NCBI RefSeq assembly: GCF_000413435.1
Contig: NZ_KE340326.1
Location: 973,027-999,594 of the forward strand
DNA from: Campylobacter ureolyticus ACS-301-V-Sch3b
GTDB taxonomy: Bacteria; Campylobacterota; Campylobacteria; Campylobacterales; Campylobacteraceae
DNA length: 26,568 bases
Reading direction: 5' to 3'
Below are positions 1 through 7,482 of the stretch, in pieces. A model generated the notes under the pieces. It had not been told where the DNA came from. It ran no database searches and saw only the letters and a program-made list of their open reading frames with translations. The stretch's first letter is position 1. Each line of letters opens with the position of its first letter. A program made the translations under genes and the position numbers.

Positions 1-95
1 TATTACAAGTATAGAATCACACTCTTTTTTTAGCTCATCTATTCCAGTTTGTGCGAGAGATGCTCTTTTTTTACCTTCAAATTTAAAAGGAGTTG
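1..95. repeat. 95-bp exact direct copy of an internal ftsZ segment
   Basis: Bases 1-95 are identical, base for base, to 2091-2185, which lies inside ftsZ on the minus strand (about residues 136-167). Identity stops at base 96 (A here, T at 2186). Because the match begins at the first base of the window, its true left limit cannot be seen. It is directly fused to a ThiE/TenI-like coding sequence. A contig-end or chimeric-read artefact and a genuine partial duplication both explain it; the sequence alone does not decide. Confidence 0.95.
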
Positions 96-97
96 AT

Positions 98-394
98 AAA
101 ATTGTAGCTTCAACTCATAGTGTGGATGAAGTAAAAAGTGCTTTAAATTTAGGAGCTAGTTCAATTTGTCTAAGTCATATTTATAAAACTGATTGTAAAT
201 TTAATCTTGTCCCAAAAGGGTTAAATTTAATTAATGATGTAAGAAAATTTTATAATGGTGAAATTTATGCACTTGGCGGGATAAATAGTTCAAATTTCAA
301 GAATTGTTTAAACGCCGGAGCTAATAAAATTTGTATAATGAGCAAAGCCATGAAATGCAAAGATGAAAGTGAGTTTGTAAAAAGTTTTTGTTAA
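98..394 (+). CDS. ThiE/TenI-like thiamine phosphate synthase, C-terminal part, 5' end missing or replaced
   Basis: The readable part resembles the C-terminal half of the thiamine phosphate synthase/TenI TIM-barrel family, which joins the thiazole and pyrimidine moieties of thiamine (ThiE) or aromatises the thiazole (TenI). Visible signatures are an ASTHS strand followed by DEV, an ALGGIN phosphate-binding strand near the middle, and a following AGANKI segment. The usual family length is about 200 residues and only about 99 are recognisable. The frame stays open to base 2, but everything before about base 96 is antisense ftsZ sequence and not ThiE-like. The internal GTG at 122 is a possible but unsupported start. 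ThiE and TenI cannot be told apart from this half. The gene ends before a hairpin shared with the convergent neighbour. Confidence 0.6.
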   Translation, partial: KIVASTHSVDEVKSALNLGASSICLSHIYKTDCKFNLVPKGLNLINDVRKFYNGEIYALGGINSSNFKNCLNAGANKICIMSKAMKCKDESEFVKSFC

Positions 395-425
395 AAGCAG
401 AACAAATTTATAAAATTTTTGCTAG

Positions 426-452
426 AAGTAAGCCAAAAAGTGGCTTACTTTT
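426..452. terminator. bidirectional hairpin between convergent genes
   Basis: A perfect 9-bp stem, AAGTAAGCC (426-434) and GGCTTACTT (442-450), with a 7-nt loop. It sits between the plus-strand ThiE-like stop (394) and the minus-strand stop at 458. T-rich bases follow on both strands, so it can end transcription from either side. Confidence 0.75.
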
Positions 453-457
453 AAAAT

Positions 458-694
458 TTACATTTTTTTAGCAGCAGTTTCTAGAACATATAAAACTTCT
501 GATAAGTCTGTATAGGCAATTCTACTTTTTCCATCTGTTCCAGTGAAATTTGTAGTTAGTTCTATACCAAGCTTGTTTGATAAAAACTCATAAAGATCAG
601 CTCTTTGGTTATTTGCACCATCTTTATTTGCATATTCTTTTAATGCATCTAAAACTTTTTGGATTTTATCCATTTGGTCTGTATTTATAGCCAT
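458..694 (-). CDS. small acidic hypothetical protein, 78 aa
   Basis: I do not recognise this protein. It is 78 residues, soluble, with no signal peptide or membrane segment and no cysteine. The first third looks helical (MDKIQKVLDALKEYANK), as does the last stretch ending in AAKKM. It has a good ribosome site (AAAGGA) before its ATG and a TATAAT box (plus-strand ATTATA, 722-727) about 30 bases upstream. The hairpin at 426-452 follows it. It therefore looks like a complete single-gene transcription unit and not a spurious frame. No function is proposed. Confidence 0.75.
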   Translation of the reverse strand: MAINTDQMDKIQKVLDALKEYANKDGANNQRADLYEFLSNKLGIELTTNFTGTDGKSRIAYTDLSEVLYVLETAAKKM

Positions 695-721
695 CTTTTA
701 TCCTTTTAAAAAAATTATTAA

Positions 722-727
722 ATTATA
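722..727 (-). promoter_or_regulatory. -10 box for the 78-aa gene
   Basis: TATAAT on the minus strand, 28 bases upstream of the start codon. No good -35 is visible, as is common for Campylobacter housekeeping promoters. Confidence 0.5.
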
Positions 728-855
728 CTTATTTTTATATAAATAAACAAGATTTCTAAAATTTTTAACGCTTAAAATTTCAAACAAGAGCAGTTTTATC
801 ACACTTAAATTTAGATGGAAAAATAGATAATTTTTTTATATTGTTTTTGTGCTGC

Positions 856-861
856 TATAAT
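856..861 (+). promoter_or_regulatory. -10 box for the DUF488 gene
   Basis: TATAAT preceded by a T-rich stretch (836-850), the usual Campylobacter sigma-70 pattern. The ribosome site AAGGA lies at 870-874 and the ATG at 881, so the leader would be only about 13 bases. Confidence 0.6.
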
Positions 862-880
862 ATCAAAAAAAGGATAAAAA

Positions 881-1210
881 ATGATAGAAGTTAGGCGAAT
901 TTATGATGGACTAAACAAAGATAATTTTAATGTTTTTGTCGATAGACTCTATCCAAGAGGCGTGAAAAAAGAAAATTTCAACAATGTTTTATGGGCTAAG
1001 GATTTAACCCCAAGCAGCGAACTTAGAAAGGCTTATCACAATAAAGAGATCAGCTTTAAAGAATTTAGTGATTCTTACTTTAAAGAGCTTAATGGAAACA
1101 GAGATCTTAGCTTTTTAAAAGGCAAAGATATAGTTTTATTAACTGCTGTAAAGGATATAGATAAAAGCCACATACCAACGCTTTTAAAATATTTAAATGA
1201 AAATTTGTAA
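881..1210 (+). CDS. DUF488 (YeaO-like) family protein
   Basis: The protein matches the DUF488/YeaO family in length (109 aa) and landmarks: an N-terminal EVRRIYDG strand, VDRLYPRGVKKE at about residues 20-31, a WAKDLTPSSELRKAYH block at about 38-53, and a C-terminal VLLTAVKD strand. The biochemical role of the family is not established, so no function is assigned. It has its own promoter and ribosome site and is probably monocistronic. Orientation is divergent from the 78-aa gene and convergent with ftsZ. Confidence 0.85.
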   Translation: MIEVRRIYDGLNKDNFNVFVDRLYPRGVKKENFNNVLWAKDLTPSSELRKAYHNKEISFKEFSDSYFKELNGNRDLSFLKGKDIVLLTAVKDIDKSHIPTLLKYLNENL

Positions 1211-1373
1211 GATTTAAAGCTTGTAAATTTATAAACGAAATTACCAACTACTTACTTATAGATACAACAAAAACTAACTATTGTAAAGTTTTTATTTTTA
1301 GTCATTTTACATTTTAAAATTTATAACAAAACAGCTATAAAAACTCTCATTTTTTACCTTTTTGGTTAGAATT

Positions 1374-1379
1374 TATAAT
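1374..1379 (+). promoter_or_regulatory. orphan -10 box in the DUF488-ftsZ gap
   Basis: TATAAT with T-rich DNA upstream (1349-1363), in a 244-base gap that holds no gene. Transcription from here would start near 1386 and meet the 1413-1443 hairpin and a T run, giving a short RNA. The rest of 1211-1373 is AT-rich with nothing else recognisable. Confidence 0.35.
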
Positions 1380-1412
1380 GTAATTACTATAAATGTTGTT
1401 TAGGCGTAAAAC

Positions 1413-1443
1413 AAACTATCAAATTTATAAAATTTGATAGTTT
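1413..1443. terminator. ftsZ terminator hairpin
   Basis: A perfect 14-bp inverted repeat (1413-1426 with 1430-1443) around a 3-base loop. It begins 12 bases past the ftsZ stop on the minus strand and is followed there by TTTGTTTT. On the plus strand it is followed by a weaker T-rich tract, so it may act both ways. Confidence 0.8.
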
Positions 1444-1454
1444 AAATTTAGTTT

Positions 1455-2591
1455 TTAATCGGCCTTGTATCTAAGGTATGTTGGCTCATCAAGATTATCA
1501 TATATATCTTTTAAGTCTATATCGCTTCCACTAACTCTTTGGTTAATCTGTCTTCTTGAAACAACTTTAGTTTCATCTAAAGAGTCTTTTTGGCTATCAT
1601 CTTCTTTTTTTTCGGATGTTTCTTCAAAACCTGTTGCAATTAGTGTAACTTCAACTCTGTTGTTTTCTATAGATGCATCAGTTGTAGTTCCAAAGATAAT
1701 GTCTGCATTATCGTGGGCTGCTTCTTCTACTAGGCTAACTGCTTCACTTATTTCAAGTAAAGAGCAATCAGGATGAATTTTAAAATGTATTAAAACACCC
1801 ATTGCACCGTTTATACTCATATCATCTAAAAGTGGAGATTGAATGGCATCTTGAATAGCTTCTTTTGGAGCATCTTCTCCTTCGCTTGCACCAACGCCCA
1901 TTAAAGCTAGACCTCTATGAGACATTATTTTTTTAACATCTGCAAAGTCAAGGTTTATGTCACTATCGCCTGAATCAAGTATGATAGATGACATTCCGCC
2001 AACTGCTCTTGCTAGCACATCATCAACCATTTTAAAGCTTTCTTTAATTCCTGCTTTTTTATCTATTAGGCTAAGAAGTTTTTGATTTGGTATTACAAGT
2101 ATAGAATCACACTCTTTTTTTAGCTCATCTATTCCAGTTTGTGCGAGAGATGCTCTTTTTTTACCTTCAAATTTAAAAGGAGTTGTTACAACACCTATTG
2201 TTAAAGCCTTATTTTCTTTAGCGGCTCTTGCAACTACTGGAGAAGCACCTGTGCCTGTTCCTCCACCAAGTCCTGAGGCAACAAAAACTATATCTGAGTA
2301 CTCAAGCGCATCTTTTAAAATATCAAAGCTTTCTTCAGCTGAGTCTTTTCCAACTGTTGGATCCATACCAGCACCAAGAGTTTTAGCAGTTTTTTCACCA
2401 AGCAAAATTTTTGTTTTTGCAAGTGAATTTTCAAGAGCTTGTGAGTCAGTGTTAGCTACCAAAAGATCTATTCTATCATAACCCTCTCTAATCATATGAT
2501 TTATCATATTTCCGCCGCCGCCACCGACACCTATAACTTTCATTTTTGCACCATAAACGCCTTTGTTTTCCTCTATTGTAAAACCGTTCAT
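1455..2591 (-). CDS. ftsZ: cell division protein FtsZ
   Basis: Tubulin-like GTPase that polymerises into the cytokinetic Z ring under the cytoplasmic membrane. Residues 20-27 hold the first glycine-rich loop (IGVGGGGG), residues 109-115 the tubulin signature GGGTGTG, and the T7 synergy loop with NLDFAD lies at about 213-218. A variable charged linker follows, then a conserved C-terminal tail (about 350-378, with DEPTYLR) of the kind that binds FtsA. At 378 aa it is the normal length. The start is ATG with a GGGGAT ribosome site. It lies 11 bases after ftsA, so the two are surely cotranscribed, and a strong hairpin ends the unit. Bases 2091-2185 are duplicated exactly at the left edge of the window. 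Confidence 0.98.
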   Translation of the reverse strand: MNGFTIEENKGVYGAKMKVIGVGGGGGNMINHMIREGYDRIDLLVANTDSQALENSLAKTKILLGEKTAKTLGAGMDPTVGKDSAEESFDILKDALEYSDIVFVASGLGGGTGTGASPVVARAAKENKALTIGVVTTPFKFEGKKRASLAQTGIDELKKECDSILVIPNQKLLSLIDKKAGIKESFKMVDDVLARAVGGMSSIILDSGDSDINLDFADVKKIMSHRGLALMGVGASEGEDAPKEAIQDAIQSPLLDDMSINGAMGVLIHFKIHPDCSLLEISEAVSLVEEAAHDNADIIFGTTTDASIENNRVEVTLIATGFEETSEKKEDDSQKDSLDETKVVSRRQINQRVSGSDIDLKDIYDNLDEPTYLRYKAD

Positions 2592-2602
2592 ATCCCCATC
2601 CT

Positions 2603-3979
2603 TTAAAATATTTGTTTTAATCTATTAATAAATTTTTTAAAAGCACTTATATCATTAACATCTCTTAATGTTTGAGTTAGCTTCACCGAAGTTTCATTAT
2701 CTTTTATTTCTGAGTCTTCATTTTTATATTCTTGTTGATTATTTTGCGAAATAGAATTTTCAAAATCTATTTTTTTATTATCAAGATACTTTAAATGTCC
2801 GTTTGAATCTATTTCGTATCTAGTAAAGTGTCCAGCTCCATATAAGCAAAGTCCTATAACGCAAGAATACTCACTATCATTGCAAATTTCATAAAGCCCA
2901 CCAATTTCTTTTGGTTTTGCTAATCTTACTGGGATATTACCAAAAGCCATAGAAATTATATTTCTTATATCATTATCTATTTTTGCTAAACCTCCAGTTA
3001 CAACAAGCCCAGCACCAAGTTTATTTAAATATCCACTGCTTTCAAGTTGTTTGTAAAGTAACAAAATTGTTTCTTCTATTCTTGCATAAACTACTTTTAT
3101 AACTATATCCATGCTTGCGGTGTGTGTTGATGAGTTTTCACCCATAGTTGGAATTCTAAGCTCTTTAGTATCTTCTTCAAGTAGTTTTGAGTAGTTTGTT
3201 TTTAACTCCTCTGCATTTGCAAGTGGAGTATTTAGCGCTTTTGAAAGATCCATAGTTATATTTGATGAGCCAACTGGCAAGCTTTCATTATATATGATTG
3301 AATTTCCTAGATGAATTACTATATCACAAGTTGCACCGCCCATATCAATAAGTCCAACGCCAAGTTCTTTTTCTTCTTTTGTAAGTGTTGATATAGCCGA
3401 GGCATAACCAGAAAGAACCATATTATCTATCTCAAGTCCTGCAAGTTTTGTTGCTTTGATTAGATTTCTTACAGAGTTTTCATCAGCTGTTACAACATGA
3501 GTAAAAACTTCAAGTCTTGATCCGCACATTCCAATTGGATCTTCTATGTGATCTTGTCCATCAACTTTAAAACTATATGGCAAAACATGCAAAATAGCTC
3601 TATCTTTTCCAACTACTGCATTATCTTGAGCTAATTGCATTGCTCTTTTGATTTCACCTATTGTTATTTCACCTGATAAAACACTAACTATACCTTGGGA
3701 TTTCACGCTGTGAGTATATGCTCCAGCAATTGAAACTATTATTTTATCAGGATTTTTACCAGCGCTTCTTATAGCTTCTTTTGTTGCATTTTTTATAGAA
3801 GAAGCAGCTTTTTCAATATTTGTAATAACGCCTTTTTTAAGCCCTGAAGTTGGGTTTTTTCCAACGCCGCATATACTAACTCCACTTTCGTCTACCTTAG
3901 CTACAACAGCGGTTGTATTTATGGATCCGACATCTAAGCCTAATATATAATAATTATTATCATTTAATGAACTATTCAA
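2603..3979 (-). CDS. ftsA: cell division protein FtsA
   Basis: Actin-fold ATPase that anchors FtsZ filaments to the membrane and recruits later division proteins. The phosphate-1 loop is at about residues 13-20 (LGLDVGSI), the inserted 1C/SHS2 region at about 85-170, a GLIDMGGATCD phosphate-2 loop at about 207-217, and VVTGGLAKI near 325. The last 15 residues (ISAFKKFINRLKQIF) form the amphipathic membrane-targeting helix expected for FtsA. The start is TTG, with AAAGG eight bases upstream; no in-frame ATG fits. The start overlaps the end of the upstream ppiD-like gene by 8 bases, which suggests translational coupling. Confidence 0.96.
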   Translation of the reverse strand: MNSSLNDNNYYILGLDVGSINTTAVVAKVDESGVSICGVGKNPTSGLKKGVITNIEKAASSIKNATKEAIRSAGKNPDKIIVSIAGAYTHSVKSQGIVSVLSGEITIGEIKRAMQLAQDNAVVGKDRAILHVLPYSFKVDGQDHIEDPIGMCGSRLEVFTHVVTADENSVRNLIKATKLAGLEIDNMVLSGYASAISTLTKEEKELGVGLIDMGGATCDIVIHLGNSIIYNESLPVGSSNITMDLSKALNTPLANAEELKTNYSKLLEEDTKELRIPTMGENSSTHTASMDIVIKVVYARIEETILLLYKQLESSGYLNKLGAGLVVTGGLAKIDNDIRNIISMAFGNIPVRLAKPKEIGGLYEICNDSEYSCVIGLCLYGAGHFTRYEIDSNGHLKYLDNKKIDFENSISQNNQQEYKNEDSEIKDNETSVKLTQTLRDVNDISAFKKFINRLKQIF

Positions 3980-5453
3980 CGCTTTTACCTTTATAGAATT
4001 GTTCTATTTTATATCTTTTTTCTAGCAAATTAAGTAAATCTTGATTTAATTCAGTATTTTTTAAATTCGATATATTTTCTTTTATACTCTCTTTATACTC
4101 TGCTATTTTTTCAGGATTTTCAAGTTTTTGATCTGTGATTTCATAACATACTACTTTATTATTAAGAGCTATATAGCCCTTTGTCTTTCCAACTGTGTTA
4201 AAAAGTTCATTTATAAAATAGCTTGTTTCATCTTCTGTTAGACCATCAACTGTTATGTTGCTATCTCTTGAAATGTAACCAAGATCTTTTACTTTATCAT
4301 TTGTATCAAAACTATTTAAACTTTCTTTTGCTAAATTTTCAAGTTCTATTTTTGCTTTTTCATCTTTATAGTCATTTTTAGCGTATTCATAGGCTTGTTC
4401 AAAATCCATAGTTTTTGGAGGATTTATTTGTGCTATTTTTACTACTAAATAACCATCTTTGTATTCAAAAGGTTTTAAAAACTCATTTACATTTTTACCA
4501 ATTATCTCATTAACTGGAAAGTCTAAATCATCTTCTTTTATATTTAGTTTTTCATTTGTTTTTAAATCGCCATTTTTTAAAGCAATATAGGCTTTATTTG
4601 CATCTTTTTTAGTTATATCAAGTTTATAATTTTTTAAAACATCTTCTTTTGCTTCTTCAAAAGTTTTTAATGTATCATCACTGTTTAGATATAAATTCTT
4701 ATTATCTTCCCAGTATTTTTTGATTTTGTCTTCATCAATATCTTGATCTAATTTTACCAAATAACTTTCTAACTCATAGTTTGTTTTTGTTTTATAATTG
4801 TCTTTTTGTTTTTCCCAAAATGCTTTTATCTCTTCATCTGTTGCATTAACATCATCAAAATTTAAAGTTTTTATATCTATCTTAACTCTATCTTGCATAA
4901 AATATGCACTTGCTAAAGCTTGTATTTCTTCTTTTGAAACACTTAAATTTAAAGCGTGACCAAGTTTATCTAGAATAACACTTTTTCTAAGATCACTTTC
5001 AAAATCTTTTGGTTTTACACCAATTCTTGCAAGGGCGTTTTTATAAATTTCTTCATCAAATGTTCCTGCTATTTGAAACTCAGGCATAGAGACCAAATAC
5101 TTAGCAACATCTTCATTATTTGCACCAATGCCTAAATCGTTTGCAAAATTTAGTTTTAATGTATCTTGTATTATTTGTGATAAAGCAACCATATCAAGAT
5201 TCATCTTATCAGCTTGCTCACTAGTCATAGTTCCGCCTGAAAGTGAGTTTAAATAGTTATAAATATTATTATATTTTTGTTGAAATTCTCTTATTGTTAT
5301 AGAAGTATTTCCCACTTTTGCCACAGAAGATGAGCTATCTGCTTTAAAACTATACGCACCCCATCCAACAAAACCTGCTCCAACAAAAGCAATAGTGCTT
5401 ATCCAAATAGTTGGAATTAGTGCTTTTCTATTTTTTTGCATCCAATTTAACAT
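3972..5453 (-). CDS. PpiD/SurA-like membrane-anchored periplasmic foldase
   Basis: Predicted inner-membrane-anchored chaperone or peptidyl-prolyl isomerase facing the periplasm. From the chosen start the protein has 493 residues: a short basic cytoplasmic tail (MLNWMQKNRK), one membrane helix at about 12-33, then a long helical SurA-N-like region with the SVAKVGNTSI block typical of PpiD. A parvulin domain probably lies in the second half but its motif is weak. The reading frame is open to 5564, but the ATG at 5453 has an AAAGGGAG ribosome site and begins at the conserved anchor, whereas the longer form adds a low-complexity stretch over a structured leader. C. jejuni has a comparable protein (Cj0694) beside ftsA, from memory. 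Confidence 0.85.
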   Translation of the reverse strand: MLNWMQKNRKALIPTIWISTIAFVGAGFVGWGAYSFKADSSSSVAKVGNTSITIREFQQKYNNIYNYLNSLSGGTMTSEQADKMNLDMVALSQIIQDTLKLNFANDLGIGANNEDVAKYLVSMPEFQIAGTFDEEIYKNALARIGVKPKDFESDLRKSVILDKLGHALNLSVSKEEIQALASAYFMQDRVKIDIKTLNFDDVNATDEEIKAFWEKQKDNYKTKTNYELESYLVKLDQDIDEDKIKKYWEDNKNLYLNSDDTLKTFEEAKEDVLKNYKLDITKKDANKAYIALKNGDLKTNEKLNIKEDDLDFPVNEIIGKNVNEFLKPFEYKDGYLVVKIAQINPPKTMDFEQAYEYAKNDYKDEKAKIELENLAKESLNSFDTNDKVKDLGYISRDSNITVDGLTEDETSYFINELFNTVGKTKGYIALNNKVVCYEITDQKLENPEKIAEYKESIKENISNLKNTELNQDLLNLLEKRYKIEQFYKGKSVE

Positions 5454-5465
5454 CAATCTCCCTTT

Positions 5466-5577
5466 ACTAACTAACAAAATTTTGTATATTTTACTAAAAA
5501 TAAGCTTATATAAGCTTAAAATGGAGCTTTTATTTTTAAAATTTTTACACTTTTTTACTAACATTTTGTTAGTTAGT
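5466..5577 (-). promoter_or_regulatory. structured leader with 15-bp inverted repeats upstream of the ppiD-like gene
   Basis: ACTAACTAACAAAAT (5466-5480) is matched perfectly by ATTTTGTTAGTTAGT (5563-5577). Between them lie an 18-bp perfect palindrome (5501-5518, TAAGCTTAT/ATAAGCTTA) and an extra ACTAAC (5557-5562). In the minus-strand RNA, the first arm can pair locally with GTTAGT (5562-5557) or with the arm next to the ribosome site at 5458-5465. A regulatory leader or a small inverted-repeat element would both fit. No target-site duplication is visible at the ends. Confidence 0.5.
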
Positions 5578-5602
5578 GCAAAAAATTTATAAAATTTGAA
5601 AT

Positions 5603-6178
5603 TTAAGTATATATTTTTTCATAAGATAGTATTTTACAACTATTGTCTAAAAGTGCAATTTCTTTTGCTAAATTTGTCATAGTTCTATTATATGCTACAA
5701 CACCATATCCTCTAATTACTAAAAAATTTGTCTTATTTGTAATCATTGTTTTATAGATTTCATAAGGCGCTCTTTCGTACCAATCATCCAAATTTTTAGG
5801 ATCATAAATTTTAATTTTTTCAAATTTTTTATAACCAAAGAAATCTTTTGGAATTATATAATCATGATTTAGTGAGTAACTAACTGTGTGTGGCGGCATC
5901 GCAAAAGCTATAAATTTTGCTTCAAAAATATTTTTATAAATATTTAAATGAATATCGCTATCTATGCTTGCATCATTCCATCTATAATCTTTTTTATCAT
6001 ATAAAATAACAAAATCATCTTCCAAAAGTCCATCAAAAATTGCATCTTTTTTGTTTATCATAAATTTATTTGAGGCTATTTTTGCAGAAAGCGAGCCATG
6101 AAATATACCAAAAAAATTCTTTCTAAACATTGATAAAGAAAGCTTTTGAAATAGCAAAGTAGTTTGATTTATGTCCAA
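5603..6178 (-). CDS. class II aldolase/adducin-like protein
   Basis: The N-terminal third carries a FHGSLSAKI block (about residues 26-34) like the HGN-S-R signature of class II aldolase/adducin proteins. The middle has PPHTVSYSLNHDYIIPKDFFG (two histidines; about 95-115). The end has IRGYGVVAYN where classical members read NHG-V, so the third metal-binding histidine is absent. The protein is 191 aa, a usual domain size. It may therefore bind metal differently or not be a catalytic aldolase; the substrate is unknown. The start is TTG with AAAAAGG (6186-6192) seven bases upstream. It is codirectional with the ppiD-ftsA-ftsZ genes and divergent from rsmH. Confidence 0.75.
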   Translation of the reverse strand: MDINQTTLLFQKLSLSMFRKNFFGIFHGSLSAKIASNKFMINKKDAIFDGLLEDDFVILYDKKDYRWNDASIDSDIHLNIYKNIFEAKFIAFAMPPHTVSYSLNHDYIIPKDFFGYKKFEKIKIYDPKNLDDWYERAPYEIYKTMITNKTNFLVIRGYGVVAYNRTMTNLAKEIALLDNSCKILSYEKIYT

Positions 6179-6206
6179 AATTTAGCCTTTTTAAATAAAA
6201 TTGTGT

Positions 6207-6212
6207 TATTAT
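6207..6212 (+). promoter_or_regulatory. -10 box for the rsmH operon
   Basis: TATTAT followed by AC, 30 bases upstream of the GTG start at 6242, with T-rich sequence before it. It lies in the short divergent gap with the class II aldolase-like gene. Confidence 0.45.
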
Positions 6213-6241
6213 ACACGAAATTTTTAAAGTTAAGGATATAT

Positions 6242-7150
6242 GTGATACATACTCCTGTTTTATTAAACGAGGTATTAAAAGTATTTGAGGGTATAAAAAA
6301 TGGCACTATAATCGACTGCACACTTGGATACGGGGGGCATTCAAGTGCTATATTAAGACAAAATAAAAATATAAAATTAATAGGTTTCGATAGAGATTTA
6401 GAAGCGATTAATTACTCAAAAAAATATCTTGATGAGTTTAAAGATAGAGTTTGTATAAAACATTCAAATTTTTCAAATTCGCTTAGCGATATTAATACAG
6501 ATGATATTAGAGGAATTTTAGCAGATATTGGTGTTTCGTCTTTACAACTTGATAAAAATAGTAGAGGATTTTCATTAAATAGTAATAATCTTGATATGAG
6601 AATGAACCAAAATGATAAAAAAGATGCAAAATTTGTTATAAATACATATAGCCTAGGCGAGCTTGAAAGAATTTTAAAAGAATATGGCGAACTTAAAAAC
6701 GCTAAGTTTATAGCTGGTAAAATAGTAAATTATAGAGAAAAAAAAGAAATTTCAAGTATAAAAGAACTGGCAAATTTAGTTGGGTTAAAACCTGTTAGGA
6801 AAAATGGTATTTTAGAGATAATTTTAGTTTTACAAGCCTTAAGAATAGAGGTAAATGATGAGCTTTTAGAGCTTGAAAATTTACTAAATTCAATTGAAAA
6901 TGCAAATTTAAAAGATACTTTGGTTGCTATAATTTCATTTCATTCTCTTGAAGATAGAATTATAAAAAATAAATTTAAAAAATGGGAAAAAGAGTGCATT
7001 TGTCCAGATTTTTTTATAAAATGCGAATGTGGTGGAAATCACGCTCTAGGTAAGATAGTAACAAAAAAACCAATCACTCCAAGTAAGGGTGAGATACTTA
7101 ATAACTCACGAAGTAAATGTGCAAAATTAAGGATATTTAAAATAAAATGA
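6242..7150 (+). CDS. rsmH: 16S rRNA (cytosine1402-N4)-methyltransferase RsmH
   Basis: SAM-dependent methyltransferase that N4-methylates C1402 in the decoding centre of 16S rRNA (formerly MraW). Visible landmarks are HTPVLLNEVL at the N-terminus, the SAM-binding DCTLGYGGHS, DIGVSSLQLD, the FHSLEDRIIK block, and the family C-terminal TPSKGEILNNSRSKCAKLR. I start it at GTG 6242 because AAGGA lies five bases upstream and the family signature begins there; the longer frame from 6164 runs back through the promoter. This gives 302 aa, close to the usual 310. Its stop overlaps the next start (ATGA). C. jejuni has the same neighbourhood (Cj0692c-Cj0696), from memory. Confidence 0.95.
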   Translation: MIHTPVLLNEVLKVFEGIKNGTIIDCTLGYGGHSSAILRQNKNIKLIGFDRDLEAINYSKKYLDEFKDRVCIKHSNFSNSLSDINTDDIRGILADIGVSSLQLDKNSRGFSLNSNNLDMRMNQNDKKDAKFVINTYSLGELERILKEYGELKNAKFIAGKIVNYREKKEISSIKELANLVGLKPVRKNGILEIILVLQALRIEVNDELLELENLLNSIENANLKDTLVAIISFHSLEDRIIKNKFKKWEKECICPDFFIKCECGGNHALGKIVTKKPITPSKGEILNNSRSKCAKLRIFKIK

Positions 7151-7482
7151 ATGAAAACATAAATTTTCAAAATATTAATCTAAAAAATACAAATTTGCAA
7201 AGTCAAAACATCGATAACAAAAATATCGATGAAAAAGGCAAAGGACTTAGCTTTTTTGATCTTGTTGTGGCTTTTTTAATTTTGGCTTTGGCAGTTGCTA
7301 TTTTTGTACCTATTATTTATATTAGAAACGAAATTTATTATATTAGTAGAGATATTGAAGAGCTTCGTGTAAAGCATTCTGTACTGGTTGAGGAAAATAA
7401 GGATTTAGAAAATAAAATCGAATCTTTAAAATTTAAATATGAAATAATTGATCCATTAAGTGTGGAATTTGAAAATGAGTAA
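7147..7482 (+). CDS. FtsL-like bitopic membrane protein
   Basis: A 111-aa protein with a polar Asn/Lys/Gln-rich cytoplasmic tail (about 1-34), one membrane helix (about 36-58, FDLVVAFLILALAVAIFVPI), and a periplasmic heptad-like coiled coil (about 68-100, EELRVKHSVLVEENKDLENKI). This is the architecture of the divisome protein FtsL, which is very poorly conserved in sequence. Its place directly after rsmH, overlapping by 4 bases, is the same as ftsL after rsmH in the classical dcw cluster. The family match is inferred from shape and position, not from a signature motif. The C. jejuni counterpart by position is the membrane protein Cj0692c. Confidence 0.8.
   Translation: MNENINFQNINLKNTNLQSQNIDNKNIDEKGKGLSFFDLVVAFLILALAVAIFVPIIYIRNEIYYISRDIEELRVKHSVLVEENKDLENKIESLKFKYEIIDPLSVEFENE

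Noticed and set aside
1465..2481. Plus-strand open frames of 103 and 76 codons across ftsZ
   Set aside because: They are antisense to a certain ftsZ, Ser/Leu-rich, and have no ribosome site or family resemblance.
5454..5564. Longer start for the ppiD-like protein (adds 37 residues)
   Set aside because: The added part is Lys/Ile/Leu-rich, covers the structured leader and has no good ribosome site, whereas ATG 5453 has AAAGGGAG and begins at the conserved membrane anchor.
5395..5592. 65-codon plus-strand frame over the ppiD leader
   Set aside because: It lies in the AT-rich intergenic repeat region and the antisense ppiD anchor, with no ribosome site.
6164..6241. Longer start for rsmH
   Set aside because: It would run through the promoter and overlap the divergent gene; GTG 6242 has AAGGA at the right distance and matches the family N-terminus.
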